Positions 52,801-62,530 of a stretch of 64,000 nt of DNA are shown in pieces. Location of the stretch: contig NZ_FLKH01000012.1 in assembly GCF_900086715.1 (NCBI RefSeq), positions 1,116,001-1,180,000 of the forward strand. Reading direction: 5' to 3'. Every line of letters begins with the position of its first letter. Within the stretch, counting starts at the first letter, position 1. The DNA comes from Gracilibacillus timonensis (lineage in GTDB: Bacteria; Bacillota; Bacilli; Bacillales; Amphibacillaceae). Made by a program: the position numbers and the translations under genes. The notes below the pieces were generated by a model, which was given only the letters and a program-made list of their open reading frames with translations, was not told the DNA's origin and ran no database searches.

Positions 52801-54382
52801 CTCGATAGGCATCAATCGGCGGGTTGGTGACTTGTGCGAATAACTGTTTAAAATAATTAAATAAGCTTTGCGGGCGTTCTGATAAGACAGCTAATGGCAT
52901 ATCATTCCCCATTGCACCAATAGGATCTTTTCCATTTTCGATTAAAGGCAGTAAATATTTTTCGATATCCTCCGTCGTATAATGAAAAGCTTTCTGTTTT
53001 ACAAGTAATTGTGGATCAAATTGAACATCATTCTTTGCTGCTACATCAAGCTTAATCGCTTGTTTAGCTAACCATTCGTTATACGGGAAAGCCTCTGCTA
53101 CCTCGCGTTTGATTTCTTGGTCTGAGATAATTCTGCCTTCTTCCATATCTAATAACAGCATCTTGCCTGGACTTAAACGTTCTTTCAATAATATATTTTC
53201 TTCCTCGTAATCAATCACACCAACCTCTGAGGAATAAATAATATAATCATCTTTGGTGACATAGTATCGAGCAGGACGTAAACCATTACGATCTAGGATA
53301 GCACCAATCTGTTTCCCATTAGTAAAAGTGATCGAAGTTGGGCCATCCCACGGCTCCATCATCATACTGTGATATTGATAAAAAGCACGTTTTTTTGCAT
53401 CCATATGTTCATTTTTATCCCATGGTTCTGGAATTAACATCATCGCTGCATGAGCGGGTGTTCTGCCAGCAAGTGTTAGAAATTCTAATGCATTATCTAA
53501 AGTAGCAGAGTCACTTCCACCACCATTAATGATAGGGAGAATCTTATTTAAATCATCTCCAAATGCTTCCGAGACAAATTGTTGTTCTCTTGCCCTCATC
53601 CAATTGATGTTACCTCTTAAGGTGTTAATTTCACCATTATGAATCAAATAACGATTCGGATGAGCTCGTTCCCAAGAAGGAAACGTGTTCGTGCTAAAAC
53701 GTGAGTGTACAAGTGAAAACGCTGATACGAAATCCTTGTCTTGCAGATCCAAATAAAAAAAATCTACTTGCTCCGGTGTTAATAAACCTTTATACACAAT
53801 GGTACGATTGGAAAAACTTGCTGCATAAAAACGAATCGATTGTTCCTTCGTCCAGCTTTCTACTTGTTTTCGAATAATATACAATTTACGCTCGAAAGCT
53901 AGCTCTTCCATTTGATCACCTGCTGCAATAAACACCTGTTTCACCACTGGTAGGGTTTCAATCGCTCCTTTACCAATGTGAGATGGATCAACGGGTACGT
54001 CACGCCACCCTATTAATGATTGTTCTTCTTGATCAATTAATTGATTTATTTTTTCAATCGTTTTCTCTCTTTCCATCTCATTTTGAGATAAGAAAAGCAT
54101 ACCAACTCCATATTGGCCGACAGCTGGTAGTTGAAAGTCTTTACATTCTCTTCTAAAATAAGAATCAGGGATTTGCACCATAAGGCCGGAGCCATCTCCT
54201 GTAAGCGGATCACTGCCTTGACCGCCTCGATGCTCCAATTTGCATAACATGTTTAATCCCTTTCTTACAATATCGTGTGTTTGTTTACCTTTTATATGTG
54301 CGTACATACCGATGCCGCACGCATCATGCTCAAATTCGGGATGATAAAGTCCTTGGGCATTTGGTAAATCATAATGTGTCAT
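49832..54382 (-). CDS. gltA: glutamate synthase (NADPH), large subunit
   Basis: 1516 residues, full length. A propeptide of about 21 residues precedes the nucleophile Cys of the glutaminase domain ([10 protein letters not shown]). The order is Ntn-glutaminase (to about 420), central domain, FMN-binding synthase barrel (about 820-1200; [30 protein letters not shown]), a 3Fe-4S cluster site ([15 protein letters not shown]) and a C-terminal beta-helix. It makes glutamate from glutamine and 2-oxoglutarate. Divergent gltC and a GltC-type site lie upstream, and the leader has strong secondary structure. Confidence 0.96.
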   Translation of the reverse strand: MTHYDLPNAQGLYHPEFEHDACGIGMYAHIKGKQTHDIVRKGLNMLCKLEHRGGQGSDPLTGDGSGLMVQIPDSYFRRECKDFQLPAVGQYGVGMLFLSQNEMEREKTIEKINQLIDQEEQSLIGWRDVPVDPSHIGKGAIETLPVVKQVFIAAGDQMEELAFERKLYIIRKQVESWTKEQSIRFYAASFSNRTIVYKGLLTPEQVDFFYLDLQDKDFVSAFSLVHSRFSTNTFPSWERAHPNRYLIHNGEINTLRGNINWMRAREQQFVSEAFGDDLNKILPIINGGGSDSATLDNALEFLTLAGRTPAHAAMMLIPEPWDKNEHMDAKKRAFYQYHSMMMEPWDGPTSITFTNGKQIGAILDRNGLRPARYYVTKDDYIIYSSEVGVIDYEEENILLKERLSPGKMLLLDMEEGRIISDQEIKREVAEAFPYNEWLAKQAIKLDVAAKNDVQFDPQLLVKQKAFHYTTEDIEKYLLPLIENGKDPIGAMGNDMPLAVLSERPQSLFNYFKQLFAQVTNPPIDAYREQLVTSMLTWLGSEGNVLHPSEQQVRRIRLDSPILSNNQLHKITTNQMDGLDAQVIDTLFTNDMESALKRVFTQAKIAIQAGKNIIVLSDQNLDANHKPIPALLAVSGLHQYLVREGIRTKVSIIAQTGESREVHHFAALLGFGVDAIHPYLVYQTYYEAILQDRLATDIQTIQTKFIDIATEGIVKIMSKIGISTVQSYRGAQIFEAVGISKQVIADYFTGTASQIDGIGLDVIQREVEMHHQTGYQEAIIASLDAGSDFQWRKTGEHHAFNPTTIYTLQWACRRGDYNLFKKFSKAANKERIGFLRNLLDFKPATSIPIEEVESVESIVKRFKTGAMSYGSISKEAHETLAIAMNRLGGKSNSGEGGEDPGRFTKDANGDLRSSAIKQVASGRFGAKSHYLVHAKELQIKMAQGAKPGEGGQLPSDKVYPWIADVRGSTPGVDLISPPPHHDIYSIEDLAQLIHDLKNANRDARVSVKLVAKSGVGTIAAGVAKGNADVISVVGYDGGTGASPKTSIKHAGLPWELGLAEAHQTLMLNDLRDRVILETDGKLLTGKDVVMAALLGAEEYGFATAPLVVVGCVMMRVCHKDTCPVGVATQNPELRKKFSGDPQHVINYMQFIAEEVREIMAELGFRTIDEMIGRTDVLEVSERAGQHWKAKYLDLATLLYQPQGHRRNSTEQDHRLEESLDLAHILPAVKRAIETGEALEASYPIQNTNRVVGTIVGSEISKKHGEKGLPEDTINLHFRGSAGQSFGAFIPSGMTMTVTGDANDYVGKGLSGGKIIVRASELSTINPSYNVIAGNVSFYGATRGEGYIQGYAGERFAVRNSGAKLVVEGVGDHGCEYMTGGSVVILGNVGKNFAAGMSGGIAYVLPSDLEQFKALCNDELIQFESLTNTQEIEHVKEMVINHHEYTNSEKAAVLLNNWEDEAKRFVKVIPTAYKQMLAQIDALIAQGLSEEEARYQAFMAKKNGTITVAQDPEEVLTK

Positions 54383-54664
54383 CTAAGTCGCCCCCATTTC
54401 AAATACTTTGTTTATTCCATTCCATAAAGCGTGATTTGTCGAGGTGTTGATGACCGTTATCTCCCACTCCGACTACTAGTATGGGATCGCGGCACATCCA
54501 CCGGTAACAACTAATATTTAACTGCTCCGTCAGCAGAAATATTTATACCATTAAGAGAATGAATAAACGTGACTAATATAATAATACGATATTTTTTCGA
54601 TCTAAACAATATATAATTAATATAAAAATGATCTAATTTTGATATACATAAACGAGGTGAAAGA
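54383..54664. promoter_or_regulatory. gltA-gltC divergent control region
   Basis: This 282-bp gap holds ATCTAATTTTGAT (54631-54643), a LysR-type T-N11-A site resembling GltC boxes, near the gltC start and suitable for autoregulation and gltA activation. The gltA leader (54440-54530, minus strand) contains CTGCT-GACGG-AGCAG, ACCGGTGGATGTGCCG and a TCCCA/TGGGA hairpin. Operator and leader roles are inferred. Confidence 0.5.
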
Positions 54665-55561
54665 ATGGAATTACGTCAACTTCGCTATTTTGTTGAGGTT
54701 GCGGAGCGTGAACACGTATCTGAGGCAGCAGTCGCTTTACATGTAGCACAATCCGCAATAAGTCGGCAAATAGCTAATTTAGAGGCAGAATTGGGTGTAG
54801 AACTCTTTGAACGAGAAGGAAGAAATGTCCGCCTCACTCATATCGGCAAGATTTTTCTAACTCATACCAAAACGGCATTAAAAGCAATTGATCATGCCAA
54901 AAAGCAAATTGATGAATACATAGATCCTGAACGTGGTTCCATAAAAATTGGTTTCCCGACTAGCCTTGCTAGTAATTTTTTACCTTCCGTAGTGTCTGCA
55001 TTTAAAAAATTGCATCCGAAGATCGGTTTCCAATTACGGCAAGGATCTTACAACTTTCTGATTGAATCGGTAGAAAACCGGGAACTGGACGTTGCATTTT
55101 TAGGGCCAGTCTTTACAGAGCATCCTGATATTATTGGTGATGTGCTATTTGAGGAAAACTTTTATGCTTTGGTACCGAGATCGCACCCACTTGCCGAGGC
55201 GAAAAGTGTAGACTTTAAGGAGTTATATAATGAAGATTTTGTCTTATTTCCTGAAGGATTTATTCTCCACCAACTCGTGATTGACGGCTGTGAAAATGCT
55301 GGCTTCACACCTAGAGTTACTTCTGAGGGGGAGGATTTAGATGCGATTAAAGGGCTGGTTGCGGCAGGCATTGGGATTACGCTCCTACCCGAAAGTGCCT
55401 TTAATGACTTAAATTCGGATTACAGTGTAAAAGTAGCGATTAAAAATCCTGAGTTAACCCGAACAGTAGGTTTGATAATTCCAAAACATCGACGGCTGGC
55501 ACCTTCTGAACAGGTGTTTTATGACTTTGTTAAATATTATTTCGCCAATAAATCGCGTTGA
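54665..55561 (+). CDS. gltC: LysR-family activator of glutamate synthase
   Basis: 298 residues. The N-terminal winged HTH (MELRQLRYFVEVAEREHVSEAAVALHVAQSAISRQI) is the LysR hallmark, and residues 90-295 form the substrate-binding-like sensor (IKIGFPTSLASNFLP, VAAGIGITLLPESAF). Position directly divergent from gltAB and the opening sequence match GltC, which activates gltAB when 2-oxoglutarate is high and represses its own gene. AGGTGAAAG precedes the start. Confidence 0.9.
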   Translation: MELRQLRYFVEVAEREHVSEAAVALHVAQSAISRQIANLEAELGVELFEREGRNVRLTHIGKIFLTHTKTALKAIDHAKKQIDEYIDPERGSIKIGFPTSLASNFLPSVVSAFKKLHPKIGFQLRQGSYNFLIESVENRELDVAFLGPVFTEHPDIIGDVLFEENFYALVPRSHPLAEAKSVDFKELYNEDFVLFPEGFILHQLVIDGCENAGFTPRVTSEGEDLDAIKGLVAAGIGITLLPESAFNDLNSDYSVKVAIKNPELTRTVGLIIPKHRRLAPSEQVFYDFVKYYFANKSR

Positions 55562-55820
55562 TTGTAGATTTTACAATGTCATGGGCTTGTCTAGGCGGTT
55601 AAGCATTGATCCAGTGGGACTCAAGTATGAAACCATCGGAAAGGCTTGGCGCTGCTTTATGAATATGGTGATTGAAAATGAAAATTGGTTAAGTAAACGG
55701 CTACCCTATCCCTATGTAGTAAAAGTGTAAACATTTTAATATTTTTAGTAAGAAAAAGAAAAAAACGGAATTTCCGTCCGGTCCTTTATTTCTATCCGAA
55801 ACTAGATATACGGACTACCC

Positions 55821-56655
55821 ATAAGACGGATTATGTCAAGTATTCAGGGGTCTATTCCATGTAGTAAAGTTAATTGTTTGTCAGTGCTAATAGGCGCTGC
55901 GGAAATAGGTTGCGCTTTTCGCGAGACAAGGCTTAGCCTCCTGATATGAACGAAACTGTCAAGGTCCCCACTCTGCACCAAGTTTTAATCTATTTTTGAC
56001 AAACTTTAAGAAGAGAAGTGATTTTTGGCTTCTTTACTTTCTTGGTGTTACATGTGTAGCCTACTCGTCAGCAAAGATCGCTTCCTGCGGGGTCTTCACA
56101 CTGCGCTATTCTCGCAGTCTCCACCTATTTCCTCCGCTGGGTAGTAGCACTACAATCGAACGAACTGCTAACATGAAGAGATCAACGCACTATTATCCTG
56201 CAAATAAGCAAGCCGCATCACCTTTTGGAGAAACGATTGGATCGTTATTATACTTATAGATGATGGAACTATTTCGTAGCATGGATCCATCATGATATCG
56301 AAAATCAATGGAGGGTTTGTTTCTTTTTATTGCTATACTATCTAGGTACTTAGAACACTTCATCCTTGCAGTGATAATCATTGTTGAATCGCTTTCTAGC
56401 GGAGGAAATATGCGGAGACTCCTAAGCGGTTCGTAGGCTAAACCCGTGACTTCCTGTCACAACGCCTGCACTTGCACGTCCTGTGCATCGCAGGACGAGC
56501 TGAAGATCCACTTGAAAAAGCGCTCTTCTTTTGCAAGTTAGCTGAAGCCGGCCCCATGGAAAGCGCAGCATATTCCCGCAGCGCTTGCTTTGCACAGATA
56601 AAACGATCAAACTCACCACTTAGAAAAGTGGACTACTTGACATAATCCGTCTTAT
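55821..56655. repeat. 835-bp element bounded by perfect 22-bp inverted repeats
   Basis: ATAAGACGGATTATGTCAAG plus TA (55821-55842) is exactly inverted at 56634-56655. Inside, AGCGGAGGAAATATGCGGAG plus ACTCC (56398-56422) has an inverted near-copy at 56114-56138. G+C is visibly higher than around it in 56400-56600. No transposase and no clear target duplication is seen. The GGAGGAAATA-type motifs are, from memory, common in intergenic repeats of halophilic bacilli. Confidence 0.7.
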
Positions 56656-56656
56656 C

Positions 56657-56703
56657 GGCACCCCAGTTGTTCAAGGTCAAAATCGTTTCACATCTTATAA
56701 TAC
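56657..56703 (-). repeat. dispersed intergenic repeat, copy 4
   Basis: On the minus strand: TATTATAAGATGTGAAACG, ATTTTGACCTTGAACAACTG, GGGTGCCGAT, running into the 22-bp inverted repeat. It matches copy 2 at the GGGTGCCGAT end and copy 3 at ATTTTGACCTTGAA. A partly inverted relative starts at 56721 (GGTATAATAGGATGT on the plus strand). Confidence 0.6.
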
Positions 56704-56754
56704 CAAAAATGTTTATCCTTGGTATAATAGGATGTAAAAGTTTTAATTTGAGGT

Positions 56755-56831
56755 AAACGACGTTTTGGGTGGTTTTATAGTTTACATAATATAATTATCG
56801 AAAACTATAAAACACTACAATGCGTCGTGTT
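56755..56831 (+). other. nested inverted repeat, possible small-RNA structure
   Basis: GTTTTATAGTTT (56772-56783) is perfectly inverted at 56802-56813, and outside it ACGACG (56757-56762) pairs with CGTCGT (56823-56828). TATAATAGGATG at 56723-56734 could be a -10 region, and a strong terminator follows at 56846. The unit from about 56735 to 56905 therefore looks like a small structured RNA gene on the plus strand. No coding potential was found. Confidence 0.4.
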
Positions 56832-56845
56832 TTGTTAAAGCGCAA

Positions 56846-56902
56846 AAGACAGAGAAAAACTAACCACGCTTATATGTGATGTGGTTAGTTTTTCTCTGTC
56901 TT
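56846..56902. terminator. 22-bp perfect terminator stem, bidirectional
   Basis: AAGACAGAGAAAAACTAACC plus AC (56846-56867) is exactly inverted at 56881-56902, touching the stop codon of the exonuclease gene. On the minus strand a T-rich segment (TTTTGCGC) follows. Unusually long and perfect for a terminator. Confidence 0.75.
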
Positions 56903-57785
56903 AGGATGGTAACTTACTTAACCATCGTTCAGGGTGTTTAAATTCTAGTTCTTCTATCAAGTAATGCTCCATATTCGATAAATTCGTTGACCATAGTGCA
57001 TCCTCCATGGTGAATTGAAATGGTACCTTGGTGTAGATAGCAGCAAGTTTACGGGAGATATCTAAATCTTCTTGATACGCTTCTAGCTTTTTCTGCATCC
57101 CTTTCGTCAGCTGCTCTCGATTTGCTAATAGATTATCAATAGATTGATATTCTTGTAGCAGTTTTAATGCTGTTTTTTCTCCAACTCCTTTGATTCCCGG
57201 ATAATTATCCGAGCTGTCACCCATTAACCCTTTTAAATCAATAATCTGTTTAGGGAGTAATCCTTTTTTCTCAAAGAAATTATCGCTGTTGAACAAGTCA
57301 TAATTGCCTTGCCCCTTCTTCATAATTGCGACTTGAATCTGATCATCTACCAACTGTAATAAATCTTGATCACCACTCACCACGGTAACAAAATGGTCTG
57401 ATTGTAATTGCTGCGCTAGTGTACCAATACAATCATCCGCTTCGTAACCTACTTCTCCTATATTGGGAACCTGAAACATCGTTACGATATCCTTGGCCAA
57501 GTCAAATTGTGGGACAAGTTCCGCTGGTGGTGCTTCGCGGTTTGCTTTATAACCCGCATACAATTCATTACGAAATGTTTTACTACCCATATCCCAACAG
57601 CAGACAACATGTGTGGGAGCAAAGGTTTCCACCGCATTTGTAAAATAGTTAAGAAAACCAAATAAGCCATTACGAGGGATACCTTTACTATTCACCATGA
57701 AATTCCCTGAAAAGGCCGTTGCAAAAAAACCTCTAAACAGTAATGCCATTCCATCAATTATCAATACATGTGATTTATCTTTCAT
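56901..57785 (-). CDS. ypcP: 5'-3' exonuclease (YpcP-like, Pol I N-domain type)
   Basis: A start at 57785 (MKDKSHVLIIDGMALLFRGF) has AAAGG 9 nt upstream; 294 residues. It is a stand-alone flap/5'-3' exonuclease with metal-binding acids in LIIDGMALLF, CCWDMGSKTFRNELYAGYKANR, EADDCIGTLA, VVSGDQDLLQLV and LMGDSSDNYPGIKGVGEKTA, followed by the H3TH DNA-binding domain. It removes RNA primers and flaps, a backup to the Pol I 5' nuclease. The closing part (about 225-294) is typical for YpcP. Confidence 0.9.
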   Translation of the reverse strand: MKDKSHVLIIDGMALLFRGFFATAFSGNFMVNSKGIPRNGLFGFLNYFTNAVETFAPTHVVCCWDMGSKTFRNELYAGYKANREAPPAELVPQFDLAKDIVTMFQVPNIGEVGYEADDCIGTLAQQLQSDHFVTVVSGDQDLLQLVDDQIQVAIMKKGQGNYDLFNSDNFFEKKGLLPKQIIDLKGLMGDSSDNYPGIKGVGEKTALKLLQEYQSIDNLLANREQLTKGMQKKLEAYQEDLDISRKLAAIYTKVPFQFTMEDALWSTNLSNMEHYLIEELEFKHPERWLSKLPS

Positions 57786-58025
57786 ATCCGTCATCCTTTA
57801 ATCTTTTTTTCCACTCTTGCACAGGAATAGTTGCTGTCATTGCCAAATCTTAAGTCATTTCGTCAAGAATGTGACCCAGCCTGATCCAAGATTCGAAGAA
57901 AAACTTGTACGCTTTCTAGCAGTTCATGTTACTCCCTATACTAAAGTTGAGTTTATTTACTTTATCAAGCATCCATTGTATATTAAACGTTATGAGATAA
58001 TTTTGCAATAAAAGGAGTTTAATAG

Positions 58026-58553
58026 ATGACTAGACAACAAGAAAAGGCAACCTTTGCTGGTGGCTGCTTTTGGTGTATGGTAAAACCATTTGATCAATGG
58101 GATGGCGTCATAAGTGTCCAATCTGGTTATACGGGAGGACAAACTAAAAATCCCAGTTATGAAGAGGTGAAAACAGGTACAACTGGACATTTTGAAGCTG
58201 TGCAAATCACTTATGAACCAGAAATCATCTCTTATCAGCAAATCTTAGATGTATATTGGCCACAGATTGATCCAACCGATGACGGTGGACAATATATGGA
58301 TCGTGGTCCACAATATCGGACAGCAATTTTTTACCATGACAACAAGCAAAAACAATTGGCAGAAGCCTCTAAGAAAAAACTGATCGATTCTGGCCGTTTT
58401 CAAGCAAAGATTGTCACGTCCGTCCTGCCTGCTGACGTGTTTTATCCAGCTGAATCTTATCATCAGGATTTTTATAAGAAGCAGAAAGAGGCCTATAAGC
58501 AGGAACGTATACAATCTGGAAGAGATGCGTTTATTGAAAAGTATTGGCACTAA
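58026..58553 (+). CDS. msrA: peptide methionine-S-sulfoxide reductase A
   Basis: 175 residues. The catalytic Cys is in TFAGGCFWCMVKPF (about 15; consensus GCFWC), followed by GYTGGQTKNPSYEEV (family: GYxGG-x-NPTYExV) and the closing YQQ/ESYHQDFYKK substrate segment. It reduces S-methionine sulfoxide in damaged proteins with thioredoxin. There is no MsrB fusion, and msrB is not adjacent. AAAGGAG is 8 nt before the start. It is convergent with the his operon and shares its terminator. Confidence 0.94.
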   Translation: MTRQQEKATFAGGCFWCMVKPFDQWDGVISVQSGYTGGQTKNPSYEEVKTGTTGHFEAVQITYEPEIISYQQILDVYWPQIDPTDDGGQYMDRGPQYRTAIFYHDNKQKQLAEASKKKLIDSGRFQAKIVTSVLPADVFYPAESYHQDFYKKQKEAYKQERIQSGRDAFIEKYWH

Positions 58554-58614
58554 TTCCCCACTGTTAATATATTGAAAAGCAACAAAAATTCTGATCGATA
58601 ATATTCGAGCTGTA

Positions 58615-58656
58615 AACAAAAAGGTTCTTAGTTTCCCTTCTAAGAACCTTTTTGTT
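58615..58656. terminator. bidirectional terminator between msrA and the his operon
   Basis: AACAAAAAGGTTCTTAG / CTAAGAACCTTTTTGTT is a 17-bp perfect stem giving T-rich tails both ways. Confidence 0.9.
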
Positions 58657-59303
58657 TACCATTGTTTAATCTCTGCTCGGTCACCTTTACTGTTTCCTTT
58701 AGTAGCGAAACGATTGGAAAGCTCTTGTTTCACATCGCTTAATGCCACACCTTGATCGGCCATCATGACGAAAGTATGGTAGAGCAAGTCACTTACTTCC
58801 TTAGTTAGCTCTTCGTTATCTTGATTCTTAGCAGCAATGACTACTTCTCCTGCCTCTTCAATCACCTTTTTACCAATTTTATCGACTCCTTTATCAAAAA
58901 GGTAATTGGTATAGGAATTCTCCACACGCTCTAACTTACGCTGTTCTACTTCCTCCATGACATGCTCTATGATGGCTCCATCAAAATTATCGTTCGTTTC
59001 CGCTACTCGATTAAAAAAGCAGCTTTGTCTTCCAGTATGACATGCCGGACCTGCTGGGATCACTTGAATTAACAATGTATCTTGATCACAATCCAGATCA
59101 ATCGATTGTACCTCTTGGGTATTACCAGAGGTAGCACCCTTGTGCCATAGCTCATCCCTTGACCGTGAATAAAACCATGTTTGTTTTGTTTCTAACGTTT
59201 TTTGGTAGCTTTCCTCGTTCATATATGCCAGCATCAGCACATCTTTCGTATCATAATCGGTGACAATAGTGGGGATTAACCCTTTAGAAAAATCAGGTTT
59301 CAC
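58656..59303 (-). CDS. hisI: bifunctional phosphoribosyl-AMP cyclohydrolase / phosphoribosyl-ATP pyrophosphatase
   Basis: 215 residues. The N-terminal half (1-115) is the cyclohydrolase with [24 protein letters not shown] and zinc ligands in [13 protein letters not shown] and CHTGRQSCF; the C-terminal half (about 120-205) is the pyrophosphatase with [30 protein letters not shown]. It carries out steps 2 and 3 of histidine synthesis. Last gene of the operon, overlapping hisF by 11 bp. B. subtilis hisI is the same kind of fusion (HisIE). Confidence 0.95.
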   Translation of the reverse strand: MKPDFSKGLIPTIVTDYDTKDVLMLAYMNEESYQKTLETKQTWFYSRSRDELWHKGATSGNTQEVQSIDLDCDQDTLLIQVIPAGPACHTGRQSCFFNRVAETNDNFDGAIIEHVMEEVEQRKLERVENSYTNYLFDKGVDKIGKKVIEEAGEVVIAAKNQDNEELTKEVSDLLYHTFVMMADQGVALSDVKQELSNRFATKGNSKGDRAEIKQW

Positions 59304-60051
59304 GAATATTCACTCCTTGTTCTGCACATACCTGCTTTACTTCTTCAATGGTAAAGCTGTTCTCATGAAAAATGGAGGCAGCCAGACCAGCCGATACATC
59401 GGTTTTATTGAATACTTCAGGAAAATGCTCTGGCTTACCGACTCCCCCAGATGCAATCACTGGGATTCTTACAGATTCAACAACAGCGGCAGTTAATGGA
59501 AGGTCAAAACCATTCTTGACACCGTCCGTATCCACGCTAGTTAATAAAATCTCACCAGCACCACGCTGCTCAACTTCCTTCGCCCATTCTAAGGCATCTA
59601 TACCGGTGTCTTTACTGCCCCCATGTGTCATCACATGCCATTTATCACTGACACGTTTGGCATCAATTGCCACCACTGTGCATTGTGCACCGAAACGATT
59701 GGAGGATTGGGTAATGAGCTCCGGATTATTTACTGCTGCGGAATTGATGCCAACTTTATCTGCTCCTGCCTGAAGCAATCGATTTACATCTTCTATCGTA
59801 CGAACTCCTCCGCCTACCGTAAACGGGACAAACACTTGCGCTGCTGTTTCTTTAACAATATCGACCATTGTTTGGCGCCCTTCGTTAGTCGCTGAAATGT
59901 CTAAAAAAGTAATTTCATCTGCCCCAGCTTTGGAATATTGGGAGGCCATTTCCACCGGATCACCTAGTTCTCTTAAACCAACGAAATTTGTTCCTTTCAC
60001 CACTTTACCTTCCTTCACATCAAGGCATGGTATAATTCTTTTTGCAAGCAT
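59293..60051 (-). CDS. hisF: imidazole glycerol phosphate synthase, cyclase subunit
   Basis: A 252-residue (beta/alpha)8 barrel. Catalytic Asp11 is in [13 protein letters not shown] and the second Asp in VVAIDAKRV (about 130). Phosphate-binding loops [10 protein letters not shown] and [12 protein letters not shown] are intact. With HisH it makes imidazole glycerol phosphate and AICAR from PRFAR. Its ribosome site AAGGAGGTAA overlaps the hisH stop. In B. subtilis hisA lies between hisH and hisF; here the junction is only 6 bp and hisA is missing. Confidence 0.95.
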   Translation of the reverse strand: MLAKRIIPCLDVKEGKVVKGTNFVGLRELGDPVEMASQYSKAGADEITFLDISATNEGRQTMVDIVKETAAQVFVPFTVGGGVRTIEDVNRLLQAGADKVGINSAAVNNPELITQSSNRFGAQCTVVAIDAKRVSDKWHVMTHGGSKDTGIDALEWAKEVEQRGAGEILLTSVDTDGVKNGFDLPLTAAVVESVRIPVIASGGVGKPEHFPEVFNKTDVSAGLAASIFHENSFTIEEVKQVCAEQGVNIRET

Positions 60052-60057
60052 ATACTG

Positions 60058-60663
60058 TTACCTCCTTGTTTCGGTTATTTTCATAAATGTTTGTAGCAAT
60101 TGCATCCCTATTTCTCCGCTTTTTTCTGGATGAAACTGCATGCCTACTACATTGCTTTTCCTAATGATAGCTGGAACCGTCGTACCATAATCAGCAGAAG
60201 CGACTACATATTGTGGCGCTGTTACTGCTTGAAAAGAATGGACAAAATAGACGTGTTTATCTTGAAAGGCAGCAAAATCATCTTGTTCTGTAGTGATATC
60301 CAGTTTATTCCATCCGATGTGCGGCAAAATATAAGGGGTTTCTATCGCTTGGACCTCTCCTGGGATTAGTCCTAAACCAGAAGATATCCCATTTTCATAA
60401 CCTGTATCCAGTAAAAGTTGCATCCCGAGACAAATCCCTAAAAAGGGTTTCTCTGCTGCCAAATTACGTAAAAGATCGGCGAGATTACGCTCTTCTATCT
60501 CTGCAACAGCCGCTTGAAAAGAGCCTACTCCAGGTAAGATAAGATGACTTGCTTGTTTTAATCGCTCTGGATCATCGGTTACTTCTACTTGATAACCTAG
60601 ACGCTTGAAGGCTGTTTGAACACTAGCGATATTTCCCATACCGTAATCTACAATAGCTATCAT
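60058..60663 (-). CDS. hisH: imidazole glycerol phosphate synthase, glutaminase subunit
   Basis: 201 residues, class I glutamine amidotransferase. Nucleophile Cys in [14 protein letters not shown] (about 78), with His and Glu in [11 protein letters not shown] (about 177-181). It releases ammonia from glutamine and channels it to HisF. The start overlaps the hisB stop by 4 bp, and its own stop lies in the hisF ribosome site. Confidence 0.95.
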   Translation of the reverse strand: MIAIVDYGMGNIASVQTAFKRLGYQVEVTDDPERLKQASHLILPGVGSFQAAVAEIEERNLADLLRNLAAEKPFLGICLGMQLLLDTGYENGISSGLGLIPGEVQAIETPYILPHIGWNKLDITTEQDDFAAFQDKHVYFVHSFQAVTAPQYVVASADYGTTVPAIIRKSNVVGMQFHPEKSGEIGMQLLQTFMKITETRR

Positions 60664-61247
60664 TCGATGTACCCCTTTGTGGAATTGACTCCCTGAATTT
60701 CAGGGTTGATGCGTACTGCTTCACCTAATGCTCGACCAAGCGCTTTAAACAATGCCTCAATTTGGTGATGGGAATTAGATCCATGAATGATTTTTGCATG
60801 TAAGGTAATGGCCGATTGGAAGGCAAAAGCCTGCATAAATTCTTCCACTAATTCCGTGTCAAAATTGCCTAAACGTTCTTGTTTAAACGATGCATCGAAA
60901 ACGAGATACGGGCGACCGCTTATATCCAAAGCAACAAACCCTAACGATTCATCCATTGGCACATAGGAACTTCCAAAGCGATTGATCGAATGTTTGTCAC
61001 CTAAAGCTTCTTTTACTAATTGTCCTAATACGATGCCCACATCTTCTACCGTATGATGGCTGTCAATATGCAAATCTCCATCTGCCTTGACATGGAGTCC
61101 AATCCGGCCATGGCGGGCAAAAGCAGTCAACATATGATCAAAAAAGCCCACCCCTGTAGCAATACTCACTTCATTAGGATTATCTAAATCCACGGTAACA
61201 GCAATTTTCGTCTCTAATGTTTCTCTTGTTTTACTAGCCTTTCTCAT
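60660..61247 (-). CDS. hisB: imidazoleglycerol-phosphate dehydratase
   Basis: 195 residues, dehydratase only; no N-terminal phosphatase domain as in enterobacteria, so histidinol phosphatase must be a separate gene elsewhere. The Mn-binding repeats are [13 protein letters not shown] with [10 protein letters not shown] (about 60-69) and EFMQAFAF with [15 protein letters not shown] (about 160-174). It dehydrates imidazole glycerol phosphate. 4-bp overlaps with hisD and hisH. Confidence 0.95.
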   Translation of the reverse strand: MRKASKTRETLETKIAVTVDLDNPNEVSIATGVGFFDHMLTAFARHGRIGLHVKADGDLHIDSHHTVEDVGIVLGQLVKEALGDKHSINRFGSSYVPMDESLGFVALDISGRPYLVFDASFKQERLGNFDTELVEEFMQAFAFQSAITLHAKIIHGSNSHHQIEALFKALGRALGEAVRINPEIQGVNSTKGYIE

Positions 61248-62530
61248 TTCTTCTCCTCCAAGCGTTTGCGAACAGCCAGCCCATGACCAGCCAGTTGTTC
61301 TTGATTTGCGATCGTCACCACATCTTCACCAGCTTGTTGCAGAGCCGTTTCAGTATAGTATAGATAGGTCGTTTTCTTAACAAAGTCATCTACCGATAAT
61401 CCTGATGAAAAACGAGCCGTGCCTGATGTTGGCAGAACATGATTAGGACCAGCATAATAATCGCCCAGTGCTTCAGGTGTATAATGACCTAGAAAAACAG
61501 ATCCCGCATGTTTGACGTTACCTAGATGGCTTAGTGGGTCTTCTACTTGAATTTCTAAATGTTCAGGGGCGATTTGATTGGATAAGGCAAAGGCCTCCTC
61601 CAACGAATCTACTACAACGGCTGCCCCTTTTTCCTGCAATGCAGCAACAGCAATATCCTTACGCGGCAAACTGGCGGTTTGTTCCGATAAGGCCTCTACT
61701 ACTTTACGCACTAATTCAGCAGAAGTCGTTATCAGAAAGGCGCGTGCATTCGTATCGTGCTCTGCTTGGGCAATCAAATCAGCTGCTGTAAAGCTCGGAT
61801 TTGCTGTTTCATCTGCAATAATCGCCACTTCACTTGGTCCGGCAATCATATCAATACCAACATCACCATATACTAATTTTTTTGCTGCCGCGACGTAGGC
61901 ATTTCCTGGGCCAACAATTTTGTCTACCTTAGGAATCGTTGCCGTTCCATAAGCAAGGGCGGCAATCGCCTGTACCCCACCTACTTTATAAATACGATTT
62001 ACACCTGCAATATCAGCCGCTACAGCGAGGATTGGGGCTAATGTTTCGCCATCCTTTACCGGAGTGGTCATAATCACTTGGTTCACACCAGCCAAAACAG
62101 CAGGAATAGCGTTCATTAACACAGTAGATGGATATACGGCTGTCCCACCTGGTACATAAATTCCTACACGATCAAGCGGGCGGAAAAGCTGACCAGAGAT
62201 AACGTCCGTTTCTGCTTGCATGAGACGAGAGTGATTTAATTGTTTCCGGTGAAATGACCGAATATTTTCGGCTGCTTTTTGTAAGGCGGTAATGACTTGG
62301 GTGTCAACAAGGTCCCATGCCTCTTTACGTTCTTCGTCAGTAACCAGTAATGTGTCTGGTGCTTTACCATCAAATTCTTCCATATATTTTCGAACAGCAC
62401 GGTCCCCTTGTGTTTGCACATCTGCAATGATCGAACTAGCTGCCTGCAAAAAAGGTTGCTGCTCCTGACTATTGGCCTGTTCTGGAAGGGCCTTCTTTAA
62501 AAATTGGTCAACGGTTAACTGTGGAATCAT
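61244..62530 (-). CDS. hisD: histidinol dehydrogenase
   Basis: 428 residues, normal length. It oxidises histidinol to histidine in two NAD-dependent steps with zinc. Visible signatures are [18 protein letters not shown] (about 129-146), [31 protein letters not shown] (zinc Gln/His) and [11 protein letters not shown] (catalytic Glu-His, about 330). Overlaps hisG and hisB by 4 bp each, showing tight coupling. Confidence 0.95.
   Translation of the reverse strand: MIPQLTVDQFLKKALPEQANSQEQQPFLQAASSIIADVQTQGDRAVRKYMEEFDGKAPDTLLVTDEERKEAWDLVDTQVITALQKAAENIRSFHRKQLNHSRLMQAETDVISGQLFRPLDRVGIYVPGGTAVYPSTVLMNAIPAVLAGVNQVIMTTPVKDGETLAPILAVAADIAGVNRIYKVGGVQAIAALAYGTATIPKVDKIVGPGNAYVAAAKKLVYGDVGIDMIAGPSEVAIIADETANPSFTAADLIAQAEHDTNARAFLITTSAELVRKVVEALSEQTASLPRKDIAVAALQEKGAAVVVDSLEEAFALSNQIAPEHLEIQVEDPLSHLGNVKHAGSVFLGHYTPEALGDYYAGPNHVLPTSGTARFSSGLSVDDFVKKTTYLYYTETALQQAGEDVVTIANQEQLAGHGLAVRKRLEEKK

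Larger units (their letters stand above)
55562..56900. other. gene-free repeat island
   Basis: About 1.3 kb without a credible gene between gltC and the exonuclease. It contains an element bounded by 22-bp inverted repeats (55821-56655), inverted internal copies, one dispersed-repeat copy (56657-56703), a nested hairpin and a terminator. A 69-codon frame at 55521-55730 overlapping the gltC end looks fortuitous or a decayed fragment. Confidence 0.6.

Noticed and set aside
55521-55730. 69-codon ORF overlapping the gltC end
   Set aside because: It begins inside gltC without a ribosome site; the part after 55570 might be a decayed fragment but matches nothing I know.
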